Positions 10,113 through 21,677 of a stretch of 64,000 nucleotides of DNA are shown piece after piece (the stretch's first letter is position 1; every line of letters starts with the position of its first letter). The translations under genes and the position numbers were made by a program. The stretch is from Delphinella strobiligena (lineage: Eukaryota > Ascomycota > Dothideomycetes > Dothideales > Dothioraceae). The stretch is taken from positions 1,116,001 through 1,180,000 of the forward strand of contig JAADKB010000009.1 of NCBI GenBank assembly GCA_009982845.1, read 5' to 3'. Below the pieces are notes generated by a model. The model worked only from the letters and a program-made list of their open reading frames with translations. It ran no database searches and was not told the origin of the DNA.

Positions 10113-12974
10113 CTAGTAGTCCAGCTCCGTCGCCGCAGAATTACCACCAGCCGCGTCGAGATCGTTGTAAGACTTCATCGTGCGTCCCTCGACAGCCTGT
10201 TTGGGACCGAGCGTGTGCTCGCCGCCCTCCATAAAGATACCACGGCCACGAGGAGGTGTTAAACGCCCAGAAATGCTACGTCTGGGCTCACGACCCATGC
10301 CGCGGCTGTCATACGGTCCCGTCGCCCGGGCGTTCATTCGCATGTTGTTGCGCATCGGTCCCACCCCACGATCACCACCAGCCATTCCGAAAGGAGGCAT
10401 GCCGACCCCAAATTGGCTCATCATGGGATTGAAGCTCATCGGATTTGGCATAGGCATTTGTTGGTTACCGTAGTACGACATGCTATTGAGGTTGAACCCA
10501 CGAGGCGTACCGGATGGCATGTTGTTGTTGATTGGGAAGTGTCCGTTGCTGCTAGCATCGTTGCGTCCCTGAGCAAGACGGGCCGGGTCCAGGACATAGC
10601 GGTTGACCAACTCAATCTGTACAAATACACATGTCAGTCAAATGTTACATTGGCTCAGAGCCACTGCAATACTTACGTCCTGCTTCACCGTTTCAAACCA
10701 GTCGGCATGGCGCTTTTCGACGTGCTTTCGCCAGAAGCTCACACCTTTGAACATCTTCGGACAGTCAGGCACCTTGCAACGGTACTTGGACTCGTCTTCC
10801 TGCTTGACAAATTTGCTGAGCTCCTCTTCGAGACCTTCCTCGAGCTTTCTTCCACCCAGCTTTTTCAGGTCGACATTTTCAGGCTCAAGGACCTGGAGAA
10901 GCTTCTCTTCAAACGTCTTGACCCAATTATAAGCCTTTTGCAGCTGGTTCTTTCCGTAAGTCCGGGGCACTTTCTTCTCCTCGACGGGAGAATTGTCTTC
11001 CCCGTTTTCAGCATTCGACTCTTGCCGCTTCAGTGGAAATGGCTGTCCATTGGCAGTTGCTCTTGCCGTTTCCTTGGCGGCCGATGTGAGACTGGCGCGC
11101 GGGCGACGCAGATGACCTCCAGCACACTTGCGCTGGAGCTCGTGCACCGAGTCGCACTCGAACACGCAGTAGAAACAGAAGTTATGCACGCGGCGAAGAT
11201 ACTCGACCATTAAATCCAGCTTCTTCTTCTTGATCAGAAGCTCTTCGTCATCGACCTCGTCCTCAACAGGCGCTTGCTCTTCTTCGCCTTCTTCCATACT
11301 TTCGTCTTCGCCCTCTTCGACATCGTCGGGGTCATCTTTCATCTTCTTGGAGGAAGGAGCGGTGATGGGAGGCTGGAGATAGCCCTTGCCGGCAAGCTCG
11401 GTGACCTTGTCTTCTACCTTGGTGAGACCATCATACTCGGAACCAATTTCCTCGTCAAGCTTCCTTACAAGACGAGTTGCGAGGTCCAGGTCGCGTTCAA
11501 CACGTTCCGGTGCTGAGAAAAGGTCCCAGAGCGCTTTCTTCCTAGGGTTTTCCTGTGGGTGGTGGACACCGACATGCACAATGAAATCGCCCTTTTCTGG
11601 ATCCTGGATTGTCTTGTTGTTGATTTCCGCGAGCGCCTTCTCGCACGTGGAGAGATTAATGTTCGGCGTCTCAGTCATGGCTGCATCTTCGTGCTCGCCA
11701 TCCTCATCATCGCGACCACTGCGGCGCTGCTCTGTGTCTTCGTTCGACTCCGACAAGGGGTTGAGCATGATCCAGCCTAGCCTATGGAATTTCTTGCCAG
11801 GATTTGGATCGCTTAAGCTGAGCCATTTGAAACCTCCCTCGCCTTCGCCAAGGTGCTCTTTGCAGAACTCTTCCATCTTTTCGCGAGAGACTGCTGGAGT
11901 GATAGTCTTCACAAGCAGTGTCGGCTGGTAGGCGACTGGATCACGAATATCGGCGCCCTTGGTTGGAATCAGATCCGAGACGGCAAGAACCTCTGCTGCA
12001 GCAATAGCTTCGCCCTCCTCCTTTTCGACGAATCCTCCCGAACCATTCGTCTCGCTCTTGTAGATGCCCTCCATGGTGAACTCATCGAAGATTCCGGCAA
12101 CCAGATCAGCCTCCCACAGCGCGTAAAGGCCTTGCCTGAAGTCCAAGATTTTGATGCGGAGAGGACCGCGGATTTCGGGAACGTAGCGTTCACGGAACCA
12201 GGTGTCGTATTTGTGTCCATGTACGAACATTTTCGACATTCTAGTGTTCCAGTTCAATTTGTATTGGTCATAGGCTGCTTGAATCTTGGAGCGCTGTTCC
12301 TCACGAGACTCTTTGGCTGCTTCAGGGCGACGGCCCGTTTTCTGGCGCTCACGCTGTCCCTTGATGTCCTGTTCGGTTTTCCACCACTCCGAGAAATAGC
12401 TGAAGCCGACTTGAGAAGGCTCGAGCAGGGGGTCTCTAAGCTGATTGACAGGAATTGGGCGTGCCATGGGTTCGTCCCCAGGGACATAGCGGTCGATGTT
12501 CTTTGCAGGTCCGCCATGAAGCAAGGCATGTGGAGATGATTGGCGGCGATCGCGTCGGTACTCCTCACGACCACGATAGTGGTCATCTCTTGAACGGTCT
12601 GGCTGGTAGCGGTCTACCTGAGGTGAGCGAGACCGGCGACGAGCTGCTCTGTTGGCTGCGCCTTCAGTCATTGATACGTCAGTGTATATGGTCTTTGAAA
12701 TCATTATGGCATCAACCTGGTTATTGAGTCGCGGCTGTATACCGGCTCGGCGCGGAGTGCAGTTCTGCAGCTTCATGCCGACTGAACTAATACGAAATGG
12801 CAAAGGAGTATTGGTGGCAGTCATTCGACTGAGGAGAGGAGACTCACCTGGCGAGCGTCTGCGGGAGTCCCTGTAAGGATCTCTTTCGCGCGCGGGATAG
12901 CTTTCGCGTTCATAACTTTCGACGCGCGAAAGATCGTTTGGCGAATTAGCACCGTAAGCATCGTAGCCGTCCAT
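10113..12974 (-). CDS. ars2: Ars2/Serrate-family zinc-finger protein (Pir2-like)
   Basis: Nuclear RNA-processing adaptor of the Ars2 (arsenite-resistance 2/Serrate, fission yeast Pir2) family. Other members link the cap-binding complex to RNA processing and decay. Exons: 12974..12848, 12661..10677, 10616..10113, giving 871 residues. The N terminus is Arg/Ser/Asp-rich (RRSRSPQVDRYQPDRSRDDHYRG). A conserved helical DUF3546-type region begins with QVGFSYFSEWWK, and an acidic linker occupies the middle. A C-terminal C2H2 finger reads CKVPDCPKMFKGVSFWRKHVEKRH, and the tail is Met/Pro/Gly/Arg-rich (RGMGREPRRSISGRLTPPRGR). The first intron (12662-12847, 186 bp) is stop-free and a multiple of three, so an unspliced form would also read through. 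I prefer splicing because it restores RSPGAANRAARRRSRSPQ and shows a normal donor, branch and acceptor. It is divergent from the TspO gene. Confidence 0.9.
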
Positions 12975-13916
12975 GATGCTGGTCTGATAGACTTAGACGG
13001 TCTGCAGCATATAAGGTATCTGGATCCGAAGCGGATTGAATGAGGCTGATCAACCGAGGCCGGCAGTGTAGAACAAAGCCAAGTACAAGAGGTCTGGCGA
13101 TGGGAGGTAGGTGTCGATGGTGAGCGAACTGCGGACCAATGGCTCTCTGTACCTCCATTACGCGTTAGAAACTGCCAAATGAGGTGAAATTGAGTATAGC
13201 AGAGATCTGAAGAGACTGAAGCGCAACGCCAGAAAGGTTGGAGTATCGAGTATGTGGGAAGACAAGGGGATAATTCGCGAATGAAGTAGACGGATGCGCG
13301 CTGAAAGAGGTACGTATCGAAGGGGCGGGCAGGCAGAGCAAGACGGCTAAGTCTCGAAAGAGAAGAGAGACAATACGAACAATGTGGAATGAAAGACGTC
13401 GTGGAGCTTCAATGCAAGCTTGACGCGATGCTCAGCATAACGCTCGTCTGATGGTTGTGGCCAAGGAGGGTGTGGAGTGATGGCTGGAGTGGACAAGCAC
13501 GGCACCTGGGAAGCCCTGGGGTGGAGCTCGGCTGAATCGGGACGCTACGGCGAACCCTCGAGGACCGCTGAATCTCCAGGAACCCGATCGCCACGCTATC
13601 ACCAATCAAAGTATTGTTTCACGCAAGGACCCTTGATCAGACCTGACGGTCCACTCGGTTGTGGGGAGAGCTCAGCAGTCTGATGACGCAGGACCTTGAT
13701 TTGGAAAACTGCTTACGAATGTTGGCAAGAAGACATCCTGTTTTAAACACCTGTTCACTGTATCACTATTGCTTGCTTTAAAACGTGAGCAAACGTACAC
13801 GGAGCTTTTAGCGCTCTCGAACAATCACAGTCATCTTTGAAAATAACATACACCGTCGGTGCATTAGAGAAGTGAACACCACTCACTCCCTACTGCAGCA
13901 AATCATCACCGCAATC
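12975..13916. promoter_or_regulatory. Shared divergent intergenic region (Ars2 / TspO)
   Basis: 942 bp separate the two start codons on opposite strands, so both 5' UTRs and promoters must lie here. The Ars2-proximal half is purine-rich on the plus strand. A CCAAT sequence occurs at ~13601. No other element could be assigned by eye. Confidence 0.45.
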
Positions 13917-14615
13917 ATGACGACGCATATTCCATCTATAACCCTTCCAGGACTCATTTTTAAGAACCCTGCTGTGTCAATCCTGCTTCCTGTCGCATTA
14001 GGCACAGCGATTGGCTACTCACAGAGACGTATGCAGCTATCCGGTCAGCCCGTCGCATTAGCTCGTCTTTAACAAGCAACATAGCGAAAGACACTCAGTA
14101 CAACTACATGGCAATCAAGCAGCCGCCACTTCGACCTCCACCATACGTTTTTGGTCCAGTGTGGACACTCTTGTACGGCTTAATGGGCTATGCAGGCTAC
14201 CGTGCTTGGAATACAGGCATGAACTCATCCTTCGACCCAGCCAAGGTAGAGCTTACAAAGGTACGCTATGTGGAGAGCTGGACCGAGCAAGACGAACCGA
14301 TGGCTAACATTACGCGCGAACTAGCAAGGCGCAACCCTCTACACTGTCCAGCTCGCACTCAACCTTATGTGGATGCCTCTCTTCTTTGGACTTCAGCGTC
14401 CAGTTGAGGCCACTGTCGACATCCTAGCCCTCACCGGCGTGACTGGCTATCTGGCATATGTCTGGAGCCAAGTTGATGAAGTCGCTGCTTGGTCGCTGGC
14501 TCCCTACCTTGGCTGGCTGGGATTCGCCAGCTACCTCACAATCGGCTGCGGAGTCCTCAACAACTGGTCCTTTGAGGGTAAGATGAAGCCTAGGTCTACC
14601 AAGAAGGCCGAGTAG
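13917..14615 (+). CDS. TspO/MBR family membrane protein
   Basis: Translocator protein (peripheral benzodiazepine receptor/TspO) family: a five-helix membrane protein that binds tetrapyrroles and sterols in other organisms and sits in outer mitochondrial or secretory membranes. Exons: 13917..14028, 14091..14260, 14325..14615, giving 190 residues. Both introns have clear donors (GTATGC, GTACGC) and branch sites (TTTAAC, GCTAAC). The hallmark region is present: QPPLRPPPYVFGPVWTLLYGLMGYAGYRAW (shown here only to mark it; key residues P-P-x-x-V-F-G-P-V-W). It is followed by YTVQLALNLMWMPLFFG, the conserved helix-3 asparagine/tryptophan stretch. Length is normal for the family. No upstream start is needed because the ATG at 13917 gives the usual short N terminus with one span. 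Confidence 0.9.
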
Positions 14616-15526
14616 GAGCTGCGTGATTGTAGAAATCGCCGGCCGGCATCTTGCGCTATCAGGCTTCCGGCCAATGATGTTCAGATAGGCGTTGACTTTA
14701 CACTTCTAATGGAAACGATTTGTTCTCTTGACCTATTGCGCTTTTCGGGCATCTTGGCGAATCCTGATTCCTTGGCAGACCAGCATCCCATGTATACCTT
14801 ACCTTATGGTACCTTCAATTTCGAATTTCGGAGACAAGCGACGAAGACGACTTGACCGCTAGAAGCCGAGCCAATGCGAACATGGTTGGTGGTGATGCAC
14901 AGTTGAGAAACCGGTCAACGGATACCCACGGGCATCAGAGGCTACTTTATACCGATAGCCAGGCTGGCGGGCCGGGGAAGCTGCCGCCGTGGCTGCCTGT
15001 TTTCATCAATTAAGTCAAGGGCAAGTAACTAAGGTACGTAAGGTACCTATTCGAATGTTAGCTAAATCGCCGGCGAACAGGTTCCCGAAGCGATCACATG
15101 CATTTATGACGATCTGTTGTCCGTTCCTGTAACTCGTCTTCATGTGCACATCTCGAGTCCTTCTTCAGTGACACAGCATTGTTCGCCGAACCTACGAGTA
15201 TTGACCGCGTCCTCGACACTTAATTCAAATACATTTTTTTTGTAACAATTAGCACACATGCCATTTCACTCGGGCTTCCTTAAATAGTAGTCTGCGATTT
15301 ACTTGGTATTCCACTGCGTGGTGACAACACGCTGCAGGCTTCGCAAAACTCACCGGTCAACTCAGCCAATTCAGCCCCCAAGTCTGCCAACTCCGCCCCT
15401 CTTGAACATCAACCTCGACCATCTTCTTCCCTCCTTCTACAATCATCACCTATTCTACCACTTCATAGTACACTTCCCAACCGACTGTTCAATCCACGTT
15501 GTAGTCGTCTACAAGTTGCTGCCGCC
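14616..15526. other. Intergenic with pyrimidine-rich leader of the C2H2 gene
   Basis: 0.9 kb between tandem genes. The last ~170 bases before the ATG at 15527 are strongly C/T-rich, as is common in fungal promoters and 5' leaders. Two copies of the recurrent AAGGTACC/CCTTA-type motif lie at ~14797-14812 and ~15026-15050. Confidence 0.45.
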
Positions 15527-17332
15527 ATGGAAGATTATTCCCTCGACCAATCTTTTGTATGAATAGCTTGCTACGCACGCTGTCTCATCCAAGCTGACAT
15601 TCTCCAAGGGTTTCTTTGGAGCAGGCGCCATGTCTCTTTGCGAGAGCTCGTGGTCACAGGAGTTTGACCCTGACGACGACATTCTGGCTTCCATCTCCCC
15701 TGCCGGCGCTCTCTCGTCTGACAATCTCGATGTGAACCTCAATCATGATGCTGCATACGTCCCCGAGATATCGGTTCAGCCTCCCACCCGAACTAATACT
15801 GTGGCTGTAACAGCTCACGCAGAAGAGTTATCTGGCAGTTCTCTCGATAGCACCTTGGGCGAACGCCAGCCATGGAACCCCATCGGTGTTGGCAAGGCCC
15901 GTCGAGGTGGTGTCCAGAGGGAACAAGTCATTGCTAGCACATTGACCAGCCCGCTGCCCTCAGATGCCGGCACTTCGCAGACTTCGTTCATCGACTCCGG
16001 ATTCGCGTCGCCAAACTCCTGTGAGAGGTGCCACTTCGTGTACAGAAACAACTCGAACAGAACGTAAGAAATATCAAAGAGACTGATAAAGAGAGATCGT
16101 CCACTTACTCGAGAATAGGAAGCACATCCTCACACACACCAAACCCCATATGTGCCCTCATGAAAGTTGCAGCAGGCACGTTAAAGGCTTCGCCACACCT
16201 AATGACCTCGACCGGCACTTGAAGTGCGTACATAAAAGTGGTCTCAACGCTTGGTGGAAGTGTGATTACCCGGGCTGCCACAAGACGAGCAGGATGCACT
16301 TTTTCGACCGCAAGGACAACTTCATTGCCCACGTTAAGCGCCGTCACCAGGAGTTGAAGACGAGCGACATCGAAGAGCTTGTCAACCGGTAAATGACATC
16401 CGAGCTCGAGACTCAAAGAAGCCATGCTGACCATTTCTAGCTCTCGGCATACACCGACTCCCATAGAGATTCAGGCTGCCGTCCGTGCGAAGGAAACAAG
16501 ACCGCAGGCCCGAGGTCGACGGTCATCCTCGAAAGCGGCGACAAGCCGGCGTAGGGCGAAAAGTGACACTGCATCTATGTGCATTGCCGCAACGCCGTCA
16601 GAGGAGCCATCACTCCCTATTGATGTGCCACCACGGAGCGTACCCGCACCTCGCTTCCAAGCAGTGGGCTCCTATAGCTCTTTGGACGACATCGTATCCA
16701 TGGGAAGGAGCACCGGGCTCGTGGGACAGGAGGCCACTACCGAAGAGGGCAAAGGCCATGATCTGGCGTGCCAGACAAACTCTAGTCAGCGATCTCCAAA
16801 TCTTAGTTCATTCGGGTCCAACCACGAACTGGCCTTTACAAGCGGCAGTCCACAGGCAAATGAGACGTTCTCATGGCAAGCCCAGCAGCAGGCTAGAGCA
16901 CCCCAACATGTATTTCAAGCCCTTCCCCATCAACGATACTCCCCGGGGACTCTATCCTTCAATAGCGCACTGTCTGCCCAGATAAGCTATCGCATCGACC
17001 AGAATGATATGCAAAGGAGCTTCGACCCAGTGCACGGGTTGCAGGCCACACAAAGTCTCCATCCTCTTGCGAACTCTTACCCAGGGGTACAAGCCACGAA
17101 CATGTTCAACCGCCCTCGAGTCTACTCCGCCTCCGCAAGACCTGATGTGTCCTTCAGTCAACCATTCGACTCTCATGCATATACATCCTTCTCCGAGAGT
17201 CCATCGAGCTCCCCTATCAATCAGAGTTATGGTCAGACCTTTTACAGTCAAAATCCCGCGAACGGTTACCAGGGCATGGACTTAGACTCGCCGTTCGGTC
17301 ACCAGAGTTTCGCACACTCTGACATGGGATGA
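15527..17332 (+). CDS. C2H2 zinc-finger transcription factor, 548 aa
   Basis: Putative nuclear DNA-binding regulator. Exons: 15527..15556, 15609..16063, 16119..16388, 16441..17332. The start has an ideal context (GCCGCCATGG), and the first exon encodes only ten residues. Three clustered fingers lie in residues ~148-235. Finger 1 is C-x2-C-x12-H-x3-H and is split by intron 2 (CERCHFVYR, then KHILTH). Finger 2 starts CPHESC and ends DRHLKCVH. Finger 3 starts CDYPGC and ends AHVKRRH. The rest is disordered: an acidic N terminus (EFDPDDDILASISPAG) and a Ser/Gln/Pro-rich C-terminal half. The target genes are unknown. The finger arrangement resembles the second C2H2 gene at 31.8-33.2 kb only in general style. 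Confidence 0.85.
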
Positions 17333-18094
17333 TCATATGCGCAATCGAATGCTTTCTGGCATTCCCCATGGCAGTCCCCACCCAGCTTTTCAAGGTGAAT
17401 CATCCGGTACACTCTTCTGGCAATCGAGGCCGAGGCGTCGCTACATCGAACCGACCTGTATAGCCAAGGTCTGCGCGACGAACACGTTGCAACCCCAAGA
17501 CCTGTAGCATGCCAGCTCCCTGCCTTCATATTCATTGACAGCCTCTGACAGCTTGTCTCTCGACTTGTTCTCTTCAGCTTCTTTCTCTGATATGTTGAAC
17601 ATTGCATGTCTTGTGTTGAAAGACTTCGCACGCTTTCTGGTGCATTTTCTCTTCCTTTCCAATCATGATTGTCATCCGCAGAACGCAGACCCAACGTGCT
17701 ATGACCGTTTTCTTTATTCTCCTTTCTTGCCGTTTCACAACCGAGGTGAATTTCTGTATTTACTTGATGTGATTCATATATGTCTAGTATCTGTCAGTTG
17801 AATTAGAGTTGCAAGTTCATTCAAGCATGGAGCTTCAGAACAAAAGAAACCTCGAAAGGGCCTGAAGGCACCCCTCATTCTATAGATACCCATGTGCACG
17901 GACCTGCATGTTTGAACCTAGGGTACGGTTTCGTTGACGCTAGATGCGCTGACGCGTTTGTCCCTGACTTTGCCAAGACGTCTAAGGCCAGCTTTACGCC
18001 CAGAGCTTCACATCTACAACGTGGAGCACGAGCTGCTTGTTCAAGTCGAATACTGTACAGTTCTGTACAGCCGATTAGTCGACTTCGAAACATC
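17333..18094. other. Intergenic: C2H2 gene 3' flank and STT3 upstream region
   Basis: 0.76 kb with short frames in several phases and no domain. It holds the 3' UTR of the regulator and the promoter of STT3. Confidence 0.5.
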
Positions 18095-20535
18095 ATGGCT
18101 ATTCAAGGCTTTGGAGGCCAATTCTTCAAAGGGAAAACTGGGCGCAACACCAGAGGCCTTCTCAGGCTGATAATCCTGGTTACTATCGCTGCAGCTGCAG
18201 TTAGCAGTCGTCTCTTCTCTGTCATTCGCTTTGAAAGTATTATCCACGAATGTAAGGCTATCGATCATCATGTTTGTGAAATTTGCACTGCAAGAAACTA
18301 AAGACTAATTTCCATTGTCAATACAGTCGATCCTTGGTTCAACTTCCGAGCAACCAAGTACCTCGTAGCGAATGGCTTCTACAAGTTTTGGGACTGGTTC
18401 GATGACCGTGAGCGCACTTCCTAACTGTCAAGATGAGCAGTCATTGACGAGCTTCTAGGAACATGGCATCCTCTTGGACGTGTCACTGGTGGCACCCTCT
18501 ACCCGGGATTGATGGTGACCAGTGGTGTCATCTACCACATCCTCCGCTTCCTTACATTCCCTGTTGACATCCGTAACATTTGTGTACTCCTCGCCCCCGC
18601 TTTCTCTGGCCTTACAGCATACGCCACCTACCTCTTTACGTCGGAGATGTCGACCTCCCCATCCGCCGGTCTCCTCGCCGCAGCATTCATGGGCATTACT
18701 CCAGGCTATATCTCCCGTTCCGTCGCAGGTAGTTACGACAACGAGGCCATCGCCATCTTCTTGCTCGTCTTCACCTTCTATCTATGGATCAAGAGTTTGA
18801 AGCTGGGTTCCATCACCTGGGGTGCCTTGACTGCCCTCTTTTACGGATACATGGTGTCAGCATGGGGTGGATACGTCTTCATCACCAACTTGCTGCCCCT
18901 TCACGCTTTCGTGCTCATCTGCATGGGCAGATACAGCCCCAGATTGTACGTCAGCTATACCACCTGGTATGGTCTTGGTACGCTTGCAAGCATGCAGATC
19001 CCGTTCGTCGGTTTCTTGCCCATCAGGAGCAGCGATCATATGGCTGCGCTCGGTGTTTTCGGTCTCCTTCAGATCGTTGCATTCGTTGAATGGGTCCGTG
19101 GACAGGTTCCTGGCAAGCAATTCCAGACATTGCTCCGCGGTCTGGTCCTGCTCATCTTTGTTGTCGCCTTCGGTGGTCTTGTCCTGCTCACCGTCTCCGG
19201 CACCATCGCCCCATGGAGTGGACGTTTCTACTCTCTCTGGGACACTGGCTACGCCAAGATTCACATTCCCATCATCGCCTCCGTCTCCGAGCACCAGCCT
19301 ACCGCCTGGCCAGCTTTCTTCTTTGATTTGAATATGCTCATCTGGCTCTTCCCAGCTGGTGTTTACATGTGCTTCCGCCAACTGAAGGACGAGCAGGTCT
19401 TCATCGTCATCTACGCCGTTCTTGCTTCCTACTTTGCCGGTGTCATGGTCCGTCTGATGCTCACTCTCACTCCCGTTGTCTGTGTGGCTGCTGCCATGGC
19501 TCTCTCCCAAATTCTGGACACTTTTGTTTCGACCAAGAAGCCTGTCGAGCCTGCCCAACAAGCCAACGGCAATGGCGATGTCGTCAAGGCCGCCGCTGCA
19601 GTTGTCACTGACGGTCTCCGCTCCACCACCAAGCCTTTCATTGGCATCTACTCCAACTTCTCCAAGTTTGCCATGGCTGGAACCATTACCACATACCTTC
19701 TTCTCTTCGTTCTTCACTGCACCTGGGTCACCTCTAACGCCTACTCCTCACCGTCCGTGGTCCTGGCTTCTCGTATGGCTGACGGCTCTCAACACATCAT
19801 TGATGATTACCGTGAGGCATACCAATGGCTCCGCAAGAACACCGAGCCTACTGCCAAGATCATGTCGTGGTGGGACTACGGCTACCAGATCGGTGGTATG
19901 GCTGATCGCCCCACCCTGGTCGACAACAACACCTGGAACAACACCCACATTGCCACTGTTGGCAAGGCCATGAGCTCCCGCGAGGAGGTCTCTTACCCTA
20001 TCATGAAGGAGCACGAAGTCGACTACGTGCTTGTTGTCTTCGGAGGTCTGATTGGCTACTCTGGCGACGACATCAACAAGTTCTTGTGGATGGTCAGAAT
20101 TGCCGAAGGCATCTGGCCCGACGAGGTCAAGGAGCGCGACTTCTTCACCCCCCGTGGCGAATACAGAGTGGACGACCAGGCCACTCCCACCATGAGGAAC
20201 AGCTTGATGTATTCATCTACCCTCTGCAGGCCAGGATCGAGAATAATGCTAATAGCCCTCGCAGGTACAAGATGTCCTACTACAACTACAACTCCCTCTT
20301 CCCAGCAGGCCAGGCTACCGACCGTGTTCGTGGCTCCCGCCTGCCAGCCGAGGGTCCTGAACTCACGACCGTGGAGGAGGCCTTTACCAGTGAGAACTGG
20401 ATCATTAGAATCTACAAGGTCAAGGACTATGATAACCTTGGAAGAGACCACCATAGCGCATCTGCTTTCGAGAAGGGCAACAAGAGAAAGAAGGCTGGTA
20501 AGCGCAGAGGCGCGAGAGTGCTTCGTGTGGATTGA
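18095..20535 (+). CDS. STT3: Oligosaccharyltransferase catalytic subunit STT3
   Basis: Catalytic subunit of the ER oligosaccharyltransferase, which moves the preassembled glycan from dolichol diphosphate to Asn in N-x-S/T sequons of nascent proteins. Exons: 18095..18251, 18327..18407, 18459..20208, 20265..20535, giving 752 residues; yeast Stt3 is of similar size. Visible hallmarks: HEFDPWFNFRAT with the D-x-D-like acidic pair in the first lumenal loop, SVAGSYDNEAIAIF in the next loop region, many membrane spans through residue ~430, then the catalytic motif WWDYG at residues 550-554 in a lumenal domain. DNNTWNNTH, a conserved glycosylated sequon region, lies nearby, as does a D-x-x-K-type helix (DDINKFLWMVRI). 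The C terminus is Lys/Arg-rich (GNKRKKAGKRRGARV). An antisense open frame across exon 3 is a coding shadow. Confidence 0.96.
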
Positions 20536-21086
20536 GTTTTCCCGGCGAATAGCCCAAAAAGGGTTTGTATATCTTAGAATTTCCTTTAGAAAATGCATGA
20601 CTAGGAAAGTTAGTGTCAACTCTCTGTTTTCATCAATAGTTCTTGTGTTGGTGCATGACAGAGGCAGGCGCATTTCGTGGACGCCGCTCGTCATGGGTCC
20701 CCAGATGCATTCCAGTACAATCGAGTTATCGGTCGCACCTGCCCTGCGGTGGGTAGCACAGGTCGACAATGCTCGTCCTCTTGTTTCATCCTGTTTTTCC
20801 GTCCTCTCTCCCACTCCCAGTACATTATTCGTAATACCAGCAGCCTCAAAGTTCTATCATTCAGCACCTTCGTTAGGTTGTTCCCAGTTGACACTGGCAC
20901 TAGTCCGTCGATCAAATTTCCCATCCTTGGATTCTTTTAAGCAAAGTAATCAAAGGCCCTTCAGACGACTCGAACTGGTTGACTTCATTGCAGCGACGCG
21001 GCAGGCATCCATCAAGGTATGTCGCCACCTGACTCGAGTGTGAAAGGCTGTTCGTCAAAAGCTGACAGTTGATAGCGCAACTGAAT
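20536..21086. other. Intergenic
   Basis: 0.55 kb after STT3. The long plus-strand frame running out of STT3 here is only read-through past an unspliced intron. It may contain a 5' exon of the next small gene, but none can be shown. Confidence 0.45.
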
Positions 21087-21518
21087 ATGCCCTGTAAGGG
21101 AGCTGCTCTCGGTGTAGGAATCGGTGTCAGTCTGGGAGGAACTTACCTCGCGCTTCTTCTTTCTCTCCTCATCTTGCATCACAAGCTCAAGAAGGAGGAA
21201 CGGAAGCTCGAAGAGGAGCACAACAAGTCGAAGAAAGCAGCCGAAGAACAAGCTGTCAAGCCCGCTGCAGAGGCTGTTGTCGTTGAAGAAGTTGCCAAAC
21301 CTACAGGTAGTTCAAGCGCAGGCGCAGGTGGTGCCGCTGGTAGTGGAGTAGTCGTCGCCAAGACTAACCCAGCGACCGGAGCAACAACAACGGAAGTTGT
21401 CGCGCCAGGCGCTGCGACAACTGCCCCAGCTGGACAGAGAACTGAGATTGTCTCGGCGGGACCTGCTGCCACGCAAGAAGCTGCAAAGCCGAGCGAGACG
21501 GTGGTGACCAAGGTTTAA
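21087..21518 (+). CDS. Small predicted single-span membrane protein, unknown function
   Basis: An open frame of 143 residues from the ATG at 21087. Residues ~4-30 form one hydrophobic span (GAALGVGIGVSLGGTYLALL, then LLSLLILHH). It is followed at once by a highly charged helix rich in Lys/Glu (KLKKEERKLEEEHNKSKKAAEEQ) and a long Ala/Thr/Val/Pro-rich, probably disordered tail. This pattern of one span, basic-acidic juxtamembrane helix and disordered tail is seen in many fungal proteins of unknown role. An AG directly before the GGAGCT codons leaves open an alternative in which the first residues come from an upstream exon. The next gene follows on the same strand after 159 bp. No family recognised. 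Confidence 0.5.
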   Translation: MPCKGAALGVGIGVSLGGTYLALLLSLLILHHKLKKEERKLEEEHNKSKKAAEEQAVKPAAEAVVVEEVAKPTGSSSAGAGGAAGSGVVVAKTNPATGATTTEVVAPGAATTAPAGQRTEIVSAGPAATQEAAKPSETVVTKV

Positions 21519-21677
21519 GCGCGAGGATTGTGAGATCAAAGGTCAAGGTACAACTCCGGACTTCACTTCTACTTGTTCGCCTTGCGTTTTCACATCACAG
21601 TTCACTGATTGGCTCCTTCTGATCATAATTATAGACAATTCAACACAGAAGAGATCACACAACCATCTTCTTTCTTA

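Noticed and set aside
18857..19717. 286-codon open frame on the minus strand
   Set aside because: Exactly antisense to STT3 exon 3. Its composition follows the reverse complement of a conserved coding region and no domain is visible.
20209..21043. C-terminal extension of STT3 to 844 residues in a continuous frame
   Set aside because: It results from reading through a 56-bp intron (20209-20264). Splicing restores the conserved C terminus ending at 20535.
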